In this document: positions 10,936 to 23,628 of the stretch, piece after piece | Layout of the letters: each line of letters opens with the position of its first letter | Position numbering within the stretch: position 1 is the first letter of the stretch | Origin: Cordia subcordata | Lineage: Eukaryota; Streptophyta; Magnoliopsida; Boraginales; Cordiaceae | Length of the DNA: 64,000 bases | Assembly: GCA_028554755.1 (NCBI GenBank) | Contig: JAPTOF010000007.1 | Span: 12,819,001-12,883,000 of the forward strand | Direction of reading: 5' to 3' | Made by a program: the position numbers and the translations under genes | Notes under the pieces: model-generated | Database searches by the model: none | The model's input: the letters and a program-made list of their open reading frames with translations, nothing else | Told to the model about the DNA's origin: nothing

Positions 10936-11818
10936 AGTTTAATGAAATTTTTTCTTCCCAAATTACCCCTATCTACTTCATTATTTTCTTGGACAAAATG
11001 GGGAAAAAAATTCATTCACCATCTCTCAAACCTTTGCTTCCACTCTATACCAACCATTGCCGCCATAGCCACCTCCTCAAACCTCCACTTCCAGAATTTT
11101 TTTTTTTTTGGAAAGAAATGAAAAGATAGAATATTTCTTTTTCTACATTCACATTCAATTACCTTATAATTTTTGGAAAAATTTTATGTATTTGTATATG
11201 TGGCCCTCTTAGAGTTAATTAATTCTATAGATCTTAACTTCATCATATGGGTTTGATCCAATCTGGATTTGGATTATTGGGTTTTCTTTGATTTTTCAAT
11301 AAAATTAATTTTCTGTGTCCCTATGTGTTTTTCTTTCTTTTTTGTTGTTTTGGCGTGAGATAGGAGATGGGTTTTTTCTTTGTTGGTTGCAGAGTGGCCT
11401 AAGATAAGAGATAGGGTTTTTGGGCATGGAAGTTTGTAATGTTGGTTTTTTAATTTTATCTATTTGTTTATGTAAATACTTTTCTGTTTTCACAACTATG
11501 CTGGCATTTAGATCCTTTATTTTGCTGTAAATTCTATTATATGGATGTGTTATTGTTTTGAGCATGATACTTGTACTTTGAGTTGTGTTTCTGTACTAGC
11601 TAATGTGCAAGTTATATTCATCAGCCAAGCAATGGTAGCTTGATATCCTAATTATCTTTTGGCTGCATAAAAGGATCATGTGGTGTTTTTCCTTTTGATA
11701 TAAAGGCTTAAATCTTAATGACCTTTCACATTAATATATATATAGTTAAGTGGTTATGTTTGTGTTCAGTGAACTGAAAGTTAGTCTTTTCCTTAGGCTT
11801 CTCTTTGTTTTGTGCCAG

Positions 11819-11910
11819 TATCTTGCTTGTGGAGCCTTAGAGAGGTGTTTTGTACAATATCTTAAAGAAGGAAGGTCTCACGTGTGTTGCTTTTGCTGGC
11901 ACCCATGTAG
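11819..11910 (+). other. Possible exon or exon relic
   Basis: A 92-base stretch preceded by a pyrimidine-rich tract ending GTGCCAG and followed by GTTCTC, so it has plausible splice borders. Only one frame is open; it reads YLACGALERCFVQYLKEG then a cysteine-rich end (CCFCWHPC). Joining to a following AG near 12012 would give a stop after about seven codons. I do not recognise the protein. It may be a chance frame. Confidence 0.2.
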
Positions 11911-12198
11911 GTTCTCTTGATTGCATTTTCGAATGCTTCATATGTAATTATCATTTTGTAATTGATGAATGAGTTTATATACATATAATTAATACAAGTA
12001 ATCTATTTTAGGAAAAGAAGACATGGTTGGTAGTTGGAGACTAATTAAAGCCATGAAGTTTCAGAAATTTATTTTGACATTACGTTCACTTTTTTACTCC
12101 TTTAATTTGTTTTGTTTCATTTCGTATTATATATTGAATGTGAAATCTCTTATAGACGTAAGAAGATTTCTATTATACGAATCTAAAGAGTGTGTGTA

Positions 12199-12218
12199 TG
12201 AGAGAGAGAGAGAGAGAG
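12199..12218. repeat. GA microsatellite
   Basis: A short perfect run of GA dinucleotides in non-coding sequence. Confidence 0.9.
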
Positions 12219-12759
12219 GGAAAAGGGGGATTTTCTTGTATTTTGGACTTGCACATTACTTGGATCTTGTGATTCTTACTTTTGTGAACACAGTCTATGA
12301 TATCTTCATCAAGGCTCTGATAAATTTAATAGAAAACCCCAAAGAGAAAAGAGATCAATAATAAATGTTACAACATAACCAAAACACTACAAGCAAGTAA
12401 CAATAAGAAAAAAACACCAATTTGCTCATCATAGAGAAGAGATATGATGATGACAAACCTCAATTGTAAGAACAAGACGCTTGTTTAACTTTTTGAGATG
12501 CTTCTGAATTCTTGCAAGTGTCAAGCTACTAACCTAGCTATATCCTATGTAATTTAAGCTAGTAAAAGCCAGGGCCTTCCTTGAGGATGATGGCTTCAAG
12601 CTAGGCATTTTTTATTGTTTAATTGATCTCAACTTCTTCAATTTCTTGTTAAGCTCTAACTTTCTCTATTTCCACAAATCAGATCTTTCGATAAGGATGA
12701 TTCAACAGCTATCTCAACCTCTTCCCAAATCACGAGGGTCATCAAAACCAATTTAACTT

Positions 12760-13190
12760 AAATTCTTGATAGAAAAATCTATGCATCATCATATATGGAT
12801 TTAGTGGGGTCCACACATAAGGGGTGCTCAATTATCTAAAGGGTAATTTAGTTTACTTTGGAAACTGGTATATAATCCTAATTATATTAGGATAAAGGCA
12901 CATTGAGGAGGTGCTGATAAGTATATATACTGCGTTATTAACAATACAATGGTGAAGTGCTTCTATCTTATTCCCCATATATCATATACAAAGAACTATG
13001 AGAAAAAACTTGTAAGAATTCTGCAACTGTAGAGATAAGGAGATTCATCCAATATATTGTGAGGATTTCCATCGATCAGTAATTCCATCATGGGTCCTTC
13101 AAAATTGGATCTTGCTTCCGCATTCAAGGAAAAACATGTAAGTCTCCTAACCTTTGTATTCAATTACGCATTGAATTATATTTTCCTTCA
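12760..13190 (+). repeat. 5' LTR-like end of copia-3
   Basis: Ends TTCCTTCA one base before a perfect primer site. A TATA box (TATATATAC, 12922-12930) lies about 260 bases upstream of the end, a normal distance for a short copia LTR. The left border is a guess because no second copy was found in the window. Confidence 0.55.
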
Positions 13191-13191
13191 T

Positions 13192-13204
13192 TGGTATCAG
13201 AGCC
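13192..13204 (+). other. Primer binding site (initiator Met tRNA), copia-3
   Basis: TGGTATCAGAGCC is an exact match to the usual plant copia primer site. It is better kept than the primer sites of the three Sireviruses here. Confidence 0.85.
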
Positions 13205-13400
13205 ACAGGCTGGTTTTCTGATCGTTAGATCCATTGAATGATTTTATTGATTTTGTGTAAATCTAGACTCAAATTTGAATCTTGTTTGTTGTTTGATTTC
13301 TTGCTTTTTTTGCATGATTATTAAGTATAATTTTGTAGCAAAAGCTATCATGATTGTACTTTGATGGATTCATTGTATTTTGAATTATATATGATAATTA
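13205..13400 (+). other. Leader of copia-3 up to the Sirevirus-2 insertion
   Basis: AT-rich, non-coding. It ends in ATGAG (13401-13405), the left target-site duplication of Sirevirus-2; the leader would continue at 40905. Confidence 0.5.
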
Positions 13401-13405
13401 ATGAG

Positions 13406-14737
13406 TGTTGGGGAAAATATCTTAAGAGGGAAGGTGAATTAAGATATTTAACAACTTTTGCAATAAAAATTTATTAAATAATACAAAAAAATTCTCTTAA
13501 GCAATTAATGAAACACTAAGCAATCACAAATGGCAAGTAAAGTAAAGTAGAGATAAGGAAGAAGAAGTCAAACTATTTTTAGGTGGTTCAGCCTTGCCTA
13601 CGTCCACCACTTAAAGAGGTTCTGCTTAGGACTTCAATCAACTCCACTATGATGCTTCTTCAAGGCTTAGAATCAAGTATACAATTCTTTGAACCCAAAT
13701 TTCAAAGAACCCAAGAAACACTCTCTATAGGATTTCCCCACACTCGTCTCAAGCCTAATATGTATATTTCACAAGATTTCCTACCTCAAAGAGTGTGTAG
13801 TATCAAGAATTTGAAGGAGTAGGTGATAAAGGTGACATACTTCTCACAAGTAGATATGAAAGTTTAAAGCTCTTGAATGCTTAACGATATCACAATAATA
13901 GTTCAATGATTTTCAGCAATGAATGATGAAGAAGATTTTGCAAGCTTAGATTCTTACATTTAAAATGTTTGGAAGGGGTATTTAAAGAGATTTAAGAGTT
14001 AGAGCTTTGGTAGGTGAAGACAGGAGAGAAAATGGGGCTGAACGGTAATAAATGTCTAGTGCATTTATTATAGCAGAACGCTCGATTGCTTGCCCCTTTG
14101 TTCCACTGACTTAGCTGAATACCTCAGTTGGTCGACCAGCTAGGGGGTTTGACTAAGCCCCAAAGTTTCTGGTTAGGTTGGACAACCCCCATGCTCAGCC
14201 GGTCGACCGATTAAGGGGGTCCAGCTGGACCAAAAGCTTGGAAACAAGCCCAAAACCATTTTAAGTCAATCTTAACTCATTTTCACAACACCAAATTAAC
14301 TCCAAACAAGTTTTAAAAGATCAATTGAAGCTTAAAATCATTCCAAACATGTGTTTGAAGAATTTCATGCGTTTTATGTAATCAAATCAAGTTTTGCATT
14401 TGTAAATCAATGTCCATGAGGTTTTAAAATGAAGATGAGATGCTTGAGCTATTAAAAATGAATCTAAGGCTATTCACAAGGGAGCATGACATCCGATACC
14501 CCTTTTGATGCCTCATCTTTGCCTTATAACTTTCGATCTTCTTTTTTTTTTCATGCTTGAGCTCTAATCTTTGATAGATGAATCTGTCATGTAGTCAAGC
14601 TCAAAGCAAAGCATATTCTCGTATCTTCCAAGCACCTATCTTATGATATTCATTTGAAACTCACAAGATACTTTTTTAGTAAATTAATCATAATTTTTAT
14701 CATCAAAATCAATATAATTATGAGTATTTAGCCAACA
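13406..14737 (-). repeat. 3' LTR of Sirevirus-2
   Basis: On the + strand it runs from TGTTGGGG to GCCAACA. It carries two palindrome variants at 14126-14141 and 14197-14212 and pairs with the split 5' LTR. The bases just right of it (ATCTCTCCCTTTTT, 14738-14751) are the polypurine tract read on the complement. The open frame 13583-13822 on the + strand is antisense and incidental. Confidence 0.92.
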
Positions 14738-15377
14738 ATCTCTCCCTTTTTAATGACAACAAATTACAATAAAAGTTTGGAGTCCAAAATTTTTGACCCC
14801 CCTAATGTAAGCACATATTAACAAAAAACGTATTTTGGGGAATACGCCTCCTATCAATTTTAATTTATGCATTCATCATAACATTCATAACTTCATAAAG
14901 CATTATAAAGTGCATATGTATTCATCATCATAGCATAGCATATCTCATCGTCATAGACACATAAGGAGAAAAGAGAATTAATACCCAAAAGCACACTTTT
15001 CTTTATTCCTCCTTTTGGCATTATCAAAATCAATAAGATCATAAGGAGAAAAGAGAATTAATATCCAAAATCACAAAGTATTAGCAATTCAAGAGTGCCA
15101 CTAGCCAAACTAACATACAATCCAAAATAGCTAAACTATTTTTCAGTGTAGCAAGCTAAACTATTATCAAAGTAGACCATCAGTTGTTCTAAATAGTACA
15201 ACAATGAAATTAAATTGTTTTAATGAGGGTTAAAGGAAGTGCATGAAAAGTTTTATCAAAAAGGCCATGGTGAACTCAAAGAGCATGATCACTGGGGTTC
15301 GGGAAGTGTTTCTTTATATCCGACCACATCCTTGCAATCTCAGAATCAATATGCTTCCTACATTCTAAAAGGTTCGC
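14738..15377 (-). promoter_or_regulatory. 3' untranslated region with repeated polypurine tracts, Sirevirus-2
   Basis: Non-coding. Pyrimidine runs on the + strand (14738-14751, near 14798-14803 and 14994-15016) are polypurine tracts on the element strand, matching 8222-8546 of copy 1. A duplicated phrase (CATAAGGAGAAAAGAGAATT at 14970-14989 and 15040-15059) gives an internal 70-base repeat. Confidence 0.75.
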
Positions 15378-16590
15378 CTACTGTGAATTCCGTCCACCCA
15401 TTGTAGTCTTGATCTCACCCATTCCTGTACTTAAAGCGTGTAGTTGAGTGAGGATTTGAGCCATGATTGATGGGTCTTCTTCGTGAGCCATGGAACTAGA
15501 ACCTGTACCTCTTCGTATCTCAACACGTCTTTGATCTTCAACATGTGCCTTTGCCCGTGATTGTCTCAAGACTCTCCTGAGTTTAACATCTTCAGGAGCC
15601 ATATCTTCTTCTGAAGGACTTACTTCCATAGGGATTGTGCCTGGCAAATTCATTTCAACCCTGCCTTCTCTATTTAAGGCCTCTTGAACTCCATCTATAT
15701 GTTGAGCTGTAGGCCAAAAAACCGGTCTACTAAAAGTGATTCCATTCCTAGCCTTTTGCTTAATTGACTCCCTAATATCATTGGACAAATTTCTATAAGT
15801 TTCACGATTTATTGGTACTCTATTATATCAGTAAATGCCCATGAAATTCATATACTGCATGTCAAAGTTCCAAGCAAATTTCTTAATTGGTTCTTTGGAT
15901 TTGATATTGAAGTGATCAAAGATGTACATGAAGGCCATGCCATATCCAAGGGCTATTGTCTTACCACTACATTTCCTACTGAAGTGTAACATATGTTGTA
16001 AAATTAGAAATGGTAAGGCAATCTTAACTCTGTTTATAAGGCTATAGAGAATATATGCATCCGTAACAGGAATTTTTCTATCGTTTATGTTCCAAGGAAG
16101 CAAGACTTCATTAATAACCTTAAAGGCAATTCTTTTTATTGAAATCCACATCTTTCAACAAGGGAAGAATCAAATCTGGGTCTTTCAGGCCTGTATCATT
16201 CCACATATAATTAATAACCTTGCTCGGTATACCAGCCTTTTTTATCCCTTTAGGCCAACCTTGCTATTATAGTGTCCTTCTCCTTGAACAGGTAACCCAA
16301 AACTCTCTTTTAATTTCTCCTTAGTTAGCACAAAACTCTTATCTCACACAGTTGATTTGAGGTCAAGCTTAGGACTTCTACAATGAATCTCAAAATTTTC
16401 ATAAAACTCCCTAACCATGTTAACTTTAACATCACAATGCAAGTGGAAAAACATATACCAATCTTGACCATCAAATAATTGAAGGACATTTATACTAGCA
16501 AAGTCTGAGTCAACAAGAAATTTACCAAATAATATCTATTGCTTTTCTTGAATTTTGGACAAGGATGGAGGTCATGATTGAGTCCTTCCC
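15378..16590 (-). pseudogene. Third ORF of Sirevirus-2 (function unknown)
   Basis: Homologue of 6674-8033. The C-terminal half is best kept here: 16151-15828 and 15788-15378 are open, separated by one stop. Motifs shared with copy 1: DSDF, REFYENFEIHCRSP, GEGHYNS, INDRKIPVTDAYI, FAWNFDMQYMNFMGIY, INRETYRNL, AQHID, LPGTIPMEVSPSEED and LRRV. The N-terminal part has stops near 16345 and 16215 and a frameshift near 16240; the start codon is not preserved. Sequence conservation between copies at the protein level, including conservative changes, suggests it was once a real gene. Confidence 0.75.
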
Positions 16591-16800
16591 CTTTTTTCAA
16601 CCTTCACCCGCGTTAAGTCGGTCGACTAGCTGGTCAAGAAGGTCGATCGGCTGGGTCAACTAGCTAGGTTAGAATGTTAAAAAAATATCCCCTAGAAGCC
16701 AGATGCCCTCTGGCTTCAGTCACTGGCTGCGTCAAAATAAGCAAAAATGCAATTTTTGACATATCCAAGACACAACAGCACACGTAAACACATTTTAGCC
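16591..16800 (-). other. Pol-ORF3 spacer of Sirevirus-2
   Basis: Non-coding; palindrome variants at 16616-16631 and 16641-16652. Corresponds to 6293-6673. Confidence 0.65.
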
Positions 16801-17345
16801 TCAATATATCAGTCCAATCTCTCTTCTAATTTTACAACATTGGTCCTCATGTAAAGGTTTAGTAAAAATATCCATAACTTGATGCAAGGTATCAACAAAT
16901 TCAAGCACACTGATACCTTTTTGCACATGATATCTAATAAAATAGTATCTAATTTCAATATACTTAGTGCTCGAATGTTGAATGGGGTTCTTAGTGAGAT
17001 TTATGGCACTAATATTATCATAATAAATAGGAACATGATCATAATGCAAACCATAATCAACCAAATTTTGCTTCATCCACAATATTTGAGCTACACAACT
17101 ACTAAAAGCAATGTATTCAGCTTCTATGGTGGAAATTGCGACACTATTTTGCTTCTTACAAGACCAAGATAGTAAAAAGTGCCCTAGGAATTGACAAGTT
17201 CCACTAGTGTTGTTACGGTCTACTTTACAACCGGCATAATCAACATTAGAAAAGCCACATAAGTCAAATGAAGTCTCTTTAGCATACAATAATCCTAAAT
17301 TGCAAGTACCTTTAAGATATCTTATGATTCTTTTAATAGCAACAA
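16801..17345 (-). pseudogene. RNase H of Sirevirus-2 pol
   Basis: Nearly all open (17400-16801). It shows AIKRIIRYLKGTCNLGL, STIEAEYIAFSSCVAQI, LWMKQNLVDYG, PIYYDNISAINLTKNP, YIEIRYYFIRYHVQKG and DIFTKPLHEDQCCKIRRE, ending at a stop at 16801-16803. The usual YCDN reads YYDN. It follows RT after a frameshift near 17345. Confidence 0.92.
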
Positions 17346-18300
17346 GGTTTGATTCTTTAGGATTACATTGAAATCTAGCACATAGACACATAACAAACAT
17401 AATATCCAGTCTAGAGTAATTAAATAGAGTAGGCTACTGATCGTATCTCTATACTTTTTCTTATCTGTCGACTTACCCTTTTCGTCTTTGTCCAACTTTG
17501 TTGAGGAACTCATTGGGGTTCCCATCTCCTTGACATCCTCAAGCCCAAACTTCTTGATGATTTCCTTTGTATTTGATTGATTGATGAAGATGTCCTCCTT
17601 GGTTTGCTTAATTTGGAGTCCAAGGAAGAAAGTTAATTCTCCCATCATGCTCATTTCGAACTCTTTATGCATGGACTTAGAGAAACTCTCACACAAAGCG
17701 ACATTAGTAGCAAGAAAGATTGTATCATCTACATAAATTTGTACAAGTAAGATATCTTTGCCTTTTCGTTTAATAAACAAAGTAGAGTCAAGTTTTCCTC
17801 TTTCAAAATTATTTTCCACAAGAAATCCACTAAGTCTTTCATATCAAGATCTAGGAGCTTGTTTTAAACCATGTAAAGCCTTTTCTAGTCTAAAAACATG
17901 GTTTGAAAAACAAGGATCTTCAAAACCAGGAGGTTGTTCAACATATACCTCCTCTTCAATAAAACCACTTAGAAAGGCACTCTTGACATCTATTTGATAA
18001 AGTTTGAAATCCATGTAGCAAGCAAATGAAAGTAACATGTGAATTAACTCAAGTCTATGTATGGGGGCATAGGTCTTATCATGGTCAATGCCTTTATCTT
18101 GATTATACCCTTAAGCTACAAGTCTAGCCTTGTTCCTAGTTACTATACTGACTTCATCTAGTTTGTTTCTAAATACCCATTTGGTTCCAATCACCCGGTC
18201 GTTTCTAGGTCTTTCAACTAATTTCCAAATCTCGTTTCTAGCAAATTGATTTAATTCCTCTTGCATGGATACTATCTAATTTTCAACCTCTTCTCTTTAA
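17346..18300 (-). pseudogene. Reverse transcriptase of Sirevirus-2 pol
   Basis: Same protein as 4780-5745. Motifs: GTKWVFRNKLDEVSIVTRN, LYQIDVKSAFLSGFIEEEVY, LEKALHGLKQAPRS and an intact QIYVDDTIF catalytic box near 17724-17750. Open parts are 18038-17844 and 17819-17346, separated by a stop where W/Y would be expected. Stops also occur near 18115. The catalytic aspartates are intact, unlike copy 1. Confidence 0.92.
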
Positions 18301-19560
18301 CATTCTTAGGCTTTCTATGAGAAATGAATGCATAATGTTTATAAAAAGCATTTATGTTATGCCTAGTTCTTATGCCTTGAGATGGATCACCAAGGATTTG
18401 ATCTTGAGGGTGATTCTGCACAAACTTGGCATGTCTTCATGAATCTCTTTCTTTTCCGTGGTACTTTGGTTTACGCATTGTCCATCAATATCCTTGGCTT
18501 GAGACTCCTCTTCTTGATGTGCATCTTCTTGTTTTATTAAAATTTCTTTGTCTTTCTGGGGGTTGATCTTCAACTGTAGCTTTCTTCAAAAGATAACCTA
18601 CATCATCAACTTTCTTTCTGAGCTCAAATGGGTTAGTCTCATCAAATGTAATAGGCATTGCTTCTTCCACAACAAGAGTTTTTCTATTATAGACTCTATA
18701 AGCTTTATTTTTAGTGGAATGTCCTAAATATATGTCTTCATTCAATTTAGCATAAAATTTTCTCAAATGATTTTTAGTGTTCAGGATAAAACATTTACAA
18801 CCAAACACTTTGAACTATGAAATTTTAGAGGTTTTTTCATACCAAAGTTCATATGGAGTTTTGTTCAAAAAGGGTCTAATTAAAACTCTATTTTGCACAT
18901 ATCATGCTGTGTTTAGGGCTTCATTCTAAAAATATGTTGGCAAGTTATGTTTTTTTAACATGGTTCTTCCCATTTCTTGTAGTGTACAATTGTTCCTCTC
19001 TACTACCTCATTTTGTTGAGGAGTTTGAGAGGCCGAAAAGTTGTGCTCAATGCCATGCTCATCACAAAAATGCATAAAAAAGTGTTCACATATTCCGTGC
19101 CATTATCACTACAGATACAAGTTATAAAATAGGCTTTCTCATTTTACACTTTTTTACACAATCTCACAAATTTATTAAAGGCATCATTTTTATATGCAAG
19201 AAACATGACCCATGTAAACCTAGTGTTGTCATCCACAATAATAAAGGTATAGATAGAACAACTCAGGCTTGCCACATTAATTGGTCTAACTAAGTTCATA
19301 TGCAACAATTGTAATGCTCTATTAGTTGAAACCTTATTGATGGATTTGCAAGAAGTTTTGTGTTGTTTTCCTAGTTGACATGCATCACAAACTTTGTCTT
19401 TTTTAAATTTGAGCTTTGTCAAATCTTTATCCAGATTATGTTTTGACAAATCATGTAGTAAACTCATGCTAGCATGCCCTAATCTTCTATCTCACAACCA
19501 AGCATTATCATGCACAACTGATAAGCATTTTACATGTTGACACACAAGTTAGTCAATTTC
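18301..19560 (-). pseudogene. Integrase of Sirevirus-2 pol
   Basis: Pre-integrase and integrase. LGHASMSLLHDLSKHN and CDACQLGKQHKTSC form the zinc-binding part (19467-19360). In the core the first acidic residue is lost (HMNLV where copy 1 has HMDLF), while SDNGTEYV and NEVVERNNCTLQEM remain. The C-terminal part 18808-18485 is open (FGCKCFILNTKNHLRKF, YRVYNRKTLVVEEA). Frameshifts lie near 19090 and 18560. Confidence 0.9.
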
Positions 19561-19929
19561 AATAGTGTACACATTTTCATTTCTCCTAGCAACAAATAAC
19601 ACGTTATCTTTACCACACTCATATAATAATGCAACTAGAAGATTGAACTGCTACTTTGTGACCTTTATCACATAATTGACTTATGCTAAGCAAATTGAAT
19701 TTATGATCCTTTGCAAGTAAGACATTATGAATATCAAGAGAATCCTTATTACCAATGCTACCTTCACCAATTATTTTTCCTTTGCTATTGTCTCTAAAGG
19801 TAACATCTTCACCTTTGGTTCTCTTCAATTCATATCAAAGTGATGGATTCCCCGTCATGTGTTTAGAGCAACCACTATCCAAGATTCATTTTATCTTGCT
19901 AGTTTTGCTTACATGGCATACCTACACAC
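19561..19929 (-). pseudogene. Protease domain of Sirevirus-2 pol
   Basis: ILDSGCSKHMTGN keeps the catalytic D-S-G near 19850-19890; the tryptophan codon before it has become a stop. Downstream VTFRDNSKGKIIGEGSIG and NVLLAKDHKFNLLSISQLC are open (19828-19619). Confidence 0.88.
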
Positions 19930-21653
19930 GTGAAATTTAAAGACAATTCTTTATTTTAGGTCCCCAACACTTTGGGTCCTTGACGTTAGTATCAATTTGT
20001 AGCCTTGACAACCCATTTGGGTCTTTGCCAGTATGGGACATGTGATCCTCCATCACGGAATTTTCTAAAATAAGAATGAGTTGATATATGTCCTCTCTTT
20101 TCACAATATGCACAAGTGATGTTTGACTTTGAAGAGGTGGAGGAAGTGGAGGTAGAAGTTGATGCCTTGACAAAATAAGTTTTAAAATATTTTTGGTCGA
20201 TAGTTGGCTTATAGCCAATTCCACTCTTGTCAAAGGCCATTTTTTAAGGCCCAAAGAGTTTTTCAAAGTTTCCTTTGCCATTTGTAAATTTTTGAATAAC
20301 TCCATTTAAATCTTCATTTTCCTTTTGTAGATTCTTTATTTCCTTCTCAAACCTTACAAAAAAATCTTTGGCAAATGAATTGTGTTCTTTTTCCAAGGTT
20401 TTAATTTTCTGAATAAGAGATGCATTCTTCCTTTCTAAAATTTCTTTTTCATCAAAAGCAAGTTTTAGCTTTCTATGCATTTGTTTGTTTTTTGCCAAAA
20501 CCAATGAGAAATCATCATGTAATTTTGCAAAAGCGTCTTTTAGTTCCTCAAAGGTATATTCCTCTTCCTCTTCCTTAATAGATGAGTAATAAATAGATGG
20601 AGAAGATTGTACCTCATCCTCATTGGCCATAAGGCAAAAGTTTGCTACCTCATGTTGCTACTCCATGTCCTCTTCACTCTCAGAGGTGTCCTAAGTTGCT
20701 TTAAGTGCTTTCCCTTCCCTTTTTCTTTGCGAGCTTTAGATAATTAGTCTTTATGTGTTCTGGCTTCTTGCAATTGAAACACTTTAATTCATCACTTCTT
20801 TCTTATTTTTCCTTCACTTCTTTTCCCTTTCTCTTATAATTGTTGTTGTTGGAAAAGGCTTATTTCTTTATCTTCCTAAACTTCATAAATTTTTTGAAAT
20901 TGCAGGCAAGAAGCGCAATCTCTTTATCCTCTGATTCCTCCTCATCATCTTCATCTTCACTTGATGTGTATTTTGATGCTATAAGTGCTATGGACTTCTT
21001 CATTTTCTTATCTTCTTCTTTATAATCCTTTATCTCAAGCTTATGAGTCATGAGTGACCCAATAAGCTCGTTTAGTTCCAATGTATTAAAATCTTGGCTT
21101 CGTTGATGGCTGTCACCTTGGGTTGCCATGATGATGGCAAACTTCTTCTCACCTTTCTCACTTTTTCTACATTTGAATAATCTTTTCCAAGTGCCTTCAA
21201 GCCATTAGTAATATCAACGAATTCAGAAAACATTTGCTCAACACTTTCGTTAGGAAACTTTTTAAACAATTCATATTTATGTACAAACATAGCAATTCTA
21301 GACTCTTTTACTTGGCTAGTCCCCTCATAGGTCACTACAAATTGGTCCCAAAGTTTCTTAGCCGAAGTTCACCCCATTACCCTAGCAAACTCGGTTGCAT
21401 TCACGGCATTGAACAAATAATGTAAAGCCTTTTGATTTAACTCAAACAATTTAATTTCCTCATCATTCCATTCATTTTTGGGTTTAGAAACTCTCCTATC
21501 CCCTTCCATTTTAGTGGGCAAAGTAGGCCTATTTTCAATTATCTTCCAAGCTTTGTAATCATGTAATTGGATGAAAACCTTCACCTTCATTTTCCAAAAG
21601 CAATAATTATGTTCATCAAAAGGGGATGCTCGCTTAATAGAGATACCGTCCAT
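19930..21653 (-). pseudogene. gag of Sirevirus-2
   Basis: Starts at the ATG of MDGISIKRASPFDEHN (21653). YCFWKMKVKVFIQ and WDQFVVTYEGTSQVKESRI are copia gag signatures. The first zinc knuckle reads CFNCKKPEHIKTNY near 20780, having lost its last cysteine. A charged coiled-coil segment is open from 20630 to 20244. The second knuckle reads CAYCEKRGHISTHSYF near 20110, also with its last cysteine changed. Frameshifts lie near 21075, 20860 and 20240. Acidic SSEDEDDEEESEDKE precedes the first knuckle. Confidence 0.9.
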
Positions 21654-21701
21654 ATTTGCCAAATACAATTTTACTAGTTGTTAAACTATAGGTAGAACAC
21701 T

Positions 21702-21714
21702 AGCTCAGATACCA
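21702..21714 (-). other. Primer binding site of Sirevirus-2
   Basis: Reads TGGTATCTGAGCT on the element strand, two bases after the 5' LTR. One base differs from the usual copia site over its first 12. Confidence 0.8.
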
Positions 21715-21716
21715 CT

Positions 21717-22342
21717 TGTTGGGGCAAATATCTTGAGAAAGGGGGTGAATTAAGATATTTAACGACCTTTGCAAATAAAAATTTATCAAATAATACACAC
21801 AAATTCTCTTAAGCAATTAATCAAACACTAAGCAATCACAAATGACAACGAAAGTAAAGTAGTGAAAAGGAAGAAGAAAACAAATGATTTTTAGGTAGTT
21901 CGGCCTTGCCTACATCCACCACCAAAGGATGCTCTCCTTAGGACTTCAATCAACTCCATTATGATACCTGTTGAACGTATGAAGAAAAAACCAAGTATAT
22001 AACTCTTTGAACCCAAATTTCAAAGAACCCAAGATACACTTTTATAGGATTTCCCCACAGTCTTCTCAAGCCCTATATGTATATTTCACAAGATATTCTG
22101 GCTGAAAGAGTGTGTATGTATCAAGAATTTGAAGGACTAGGTGATAAAGGTGATATAACTTCTCACAAGTAGATTTGAAATTTTAAAGCTCTTGAATGCT
22201 CAAAGATATCACAATAATAGCTCAATGATTTTCAATAATGAATGATGAAGATAGATTTTGCAAACTTAGATTCTTGCATTTAAAATGTTTGATGGCATAT
22301 TTAAAGAGATTTGAGAGTTAGGGCTTTATAGGTGAAGATGGG
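21717..22342 (-). repeat. 5' LTR of Sirevirus-2, first piece
   Basis: On the + strand it begins TGTTGGGGCAAATATCTTG and aligns with 13406-14020. It stops at ATGGG (22338-22342), the target duplication of gypsy-1. Continues at 40144. Confidence 0.92.
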
Positions 22343-23622
22343 TGATGTGTGTGTATTTGGAGCTGATTTAGGGGTTTAAAAGGGGAATTTTTGGGGCTGA
22401 TTTCGGGGTTTAAAAAGGCCAATTCCAGCAAGCTTTTCTATAGCAAAAAGTGCAGAAATCAATCCAAAAAGCTGCAAAAACAAGAGATTTTTCTGGTTCT
22501 TTTCTTTGAGTTTACTTTGTACTGATTAGGACTATATAAATACACTATTTGTGTGCTTATTTTGCAGGTTTTAGGGCTGTTTTGGGGCTAAAAAGTGAGC
22601 AAAATTGGTGCAGATTCCTGCTGGAAAAAGAGCTATCAAAGTGAAAATCCTTGTTGAAATTTGTGCTTTGAAGTCGGACTTGCGCAAAATCGTAACGGGA
22701 AGAGGTTTTGAACGTGGGATTTAATTTGTTGGACATGGATTTGATTCTTATGAGATTAAATTTCAGTTTGGTGTTTTCTTTCAATATAACGAGCTAAATT
22801 ACTTGTCTTGGGATATTTTGATGGTTTAAATACATGTTTGGTTTTTATTGTTTTAATGGTGATTGTTGGGCATGTCTATGTACTTGATTAATTGCCTTAA
22901 TGAAGAAACATGTATTATTATGCTCTTTATTTTTCGTATCCGCTTATATGGTGTTGATTAATTGTGCTTAATTTTATAATTAGGTTTAATGTGTGGTCTT
23001 TAGGATGAAATAAAACTAATAGGTCACTCACTACACTTAGTTGAACTTAGGTGGATTAGGCCTTAGCTTGAAACACAGTTAACGGTTTGAACCCTAGGTT
23101 AGTGTATTAATCAACGCCAATCTAGAAGTCTTAATCACTTAGCCCTAAAACCCTTGTTAATAAAGACAAGGCTATACTCTAAATAGAATCCACTTGGGGG
23201 TAGAATTGCACCCAGAATTAGAGATAATACAGTTAGTGAGTTTGGACCTCTAAAAGAAGCTATCAAAGCCATCAAAATACTCAAAGTAAGAATAAAATCC
23301 CAATCCCATAATAGAGTAGTAATCGCCCTAGTCCTTCCTTATTAAGTTCATCACCCTTTTTCTAGCTTGTTTGTCTTTCTATTGCACAAATTAGTTTCAA
23401 AAGTTTAATTTAGTTTTTAATTTAGAGTTCCCTTCAATTCAAAATTCAAAAGAAAAAAATCTCAAAAAAATAAAAATAATTTTGTTTCTACACATAGTTA
23501 ATCTAGGGCACATAGGACTTAGAACCATAGTTAGAGGCCTCCCTGAGGAGACAATACACATACTCTTGCACACACTACACTACTTCCGATCCGAGCACTT
23601 GTGAGTTTTTAAAACAACATCA
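22343..23622 (+). repeat. 5' LTR of gypsy-1
   Basis: 1280 bases; TATA box TATATAAATA at 22533-22542. Shorter than the 3' LTR because it lacks about 760 bases after the first 20, and about 45 bases near 22798. It carries no GGTCGACC palindromes, unlike the other large LTRs here. Confidence 0.92.
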
Positions 23623-23628
23623 AGTTTT

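Larger units (their letters stand above)
10376..12759. other. AT-rich stretch without a recognisable retrotransposon
   Basis: The longest part of the window not assigned to an LTR element. Several short open frames (10882-11121 +, 11305-11565 -, 12023-12361 +) look incidental: low-complexity, no motif. TGTTAGGACC at 10376 and TTTCCTACA ending at 10709 could be the ends of a small solo LTR, but the flanks do not match. A MITE-like palindrome cluster, a weak exon candidate and a GA microsatellite are listed separately. Confidence 0.5.

Noticed and set aside
12023..12361. 112-codon open frame on the + strand
   Set aside because: Contains the GA microsatellite, has no motif and no homologue in the window.
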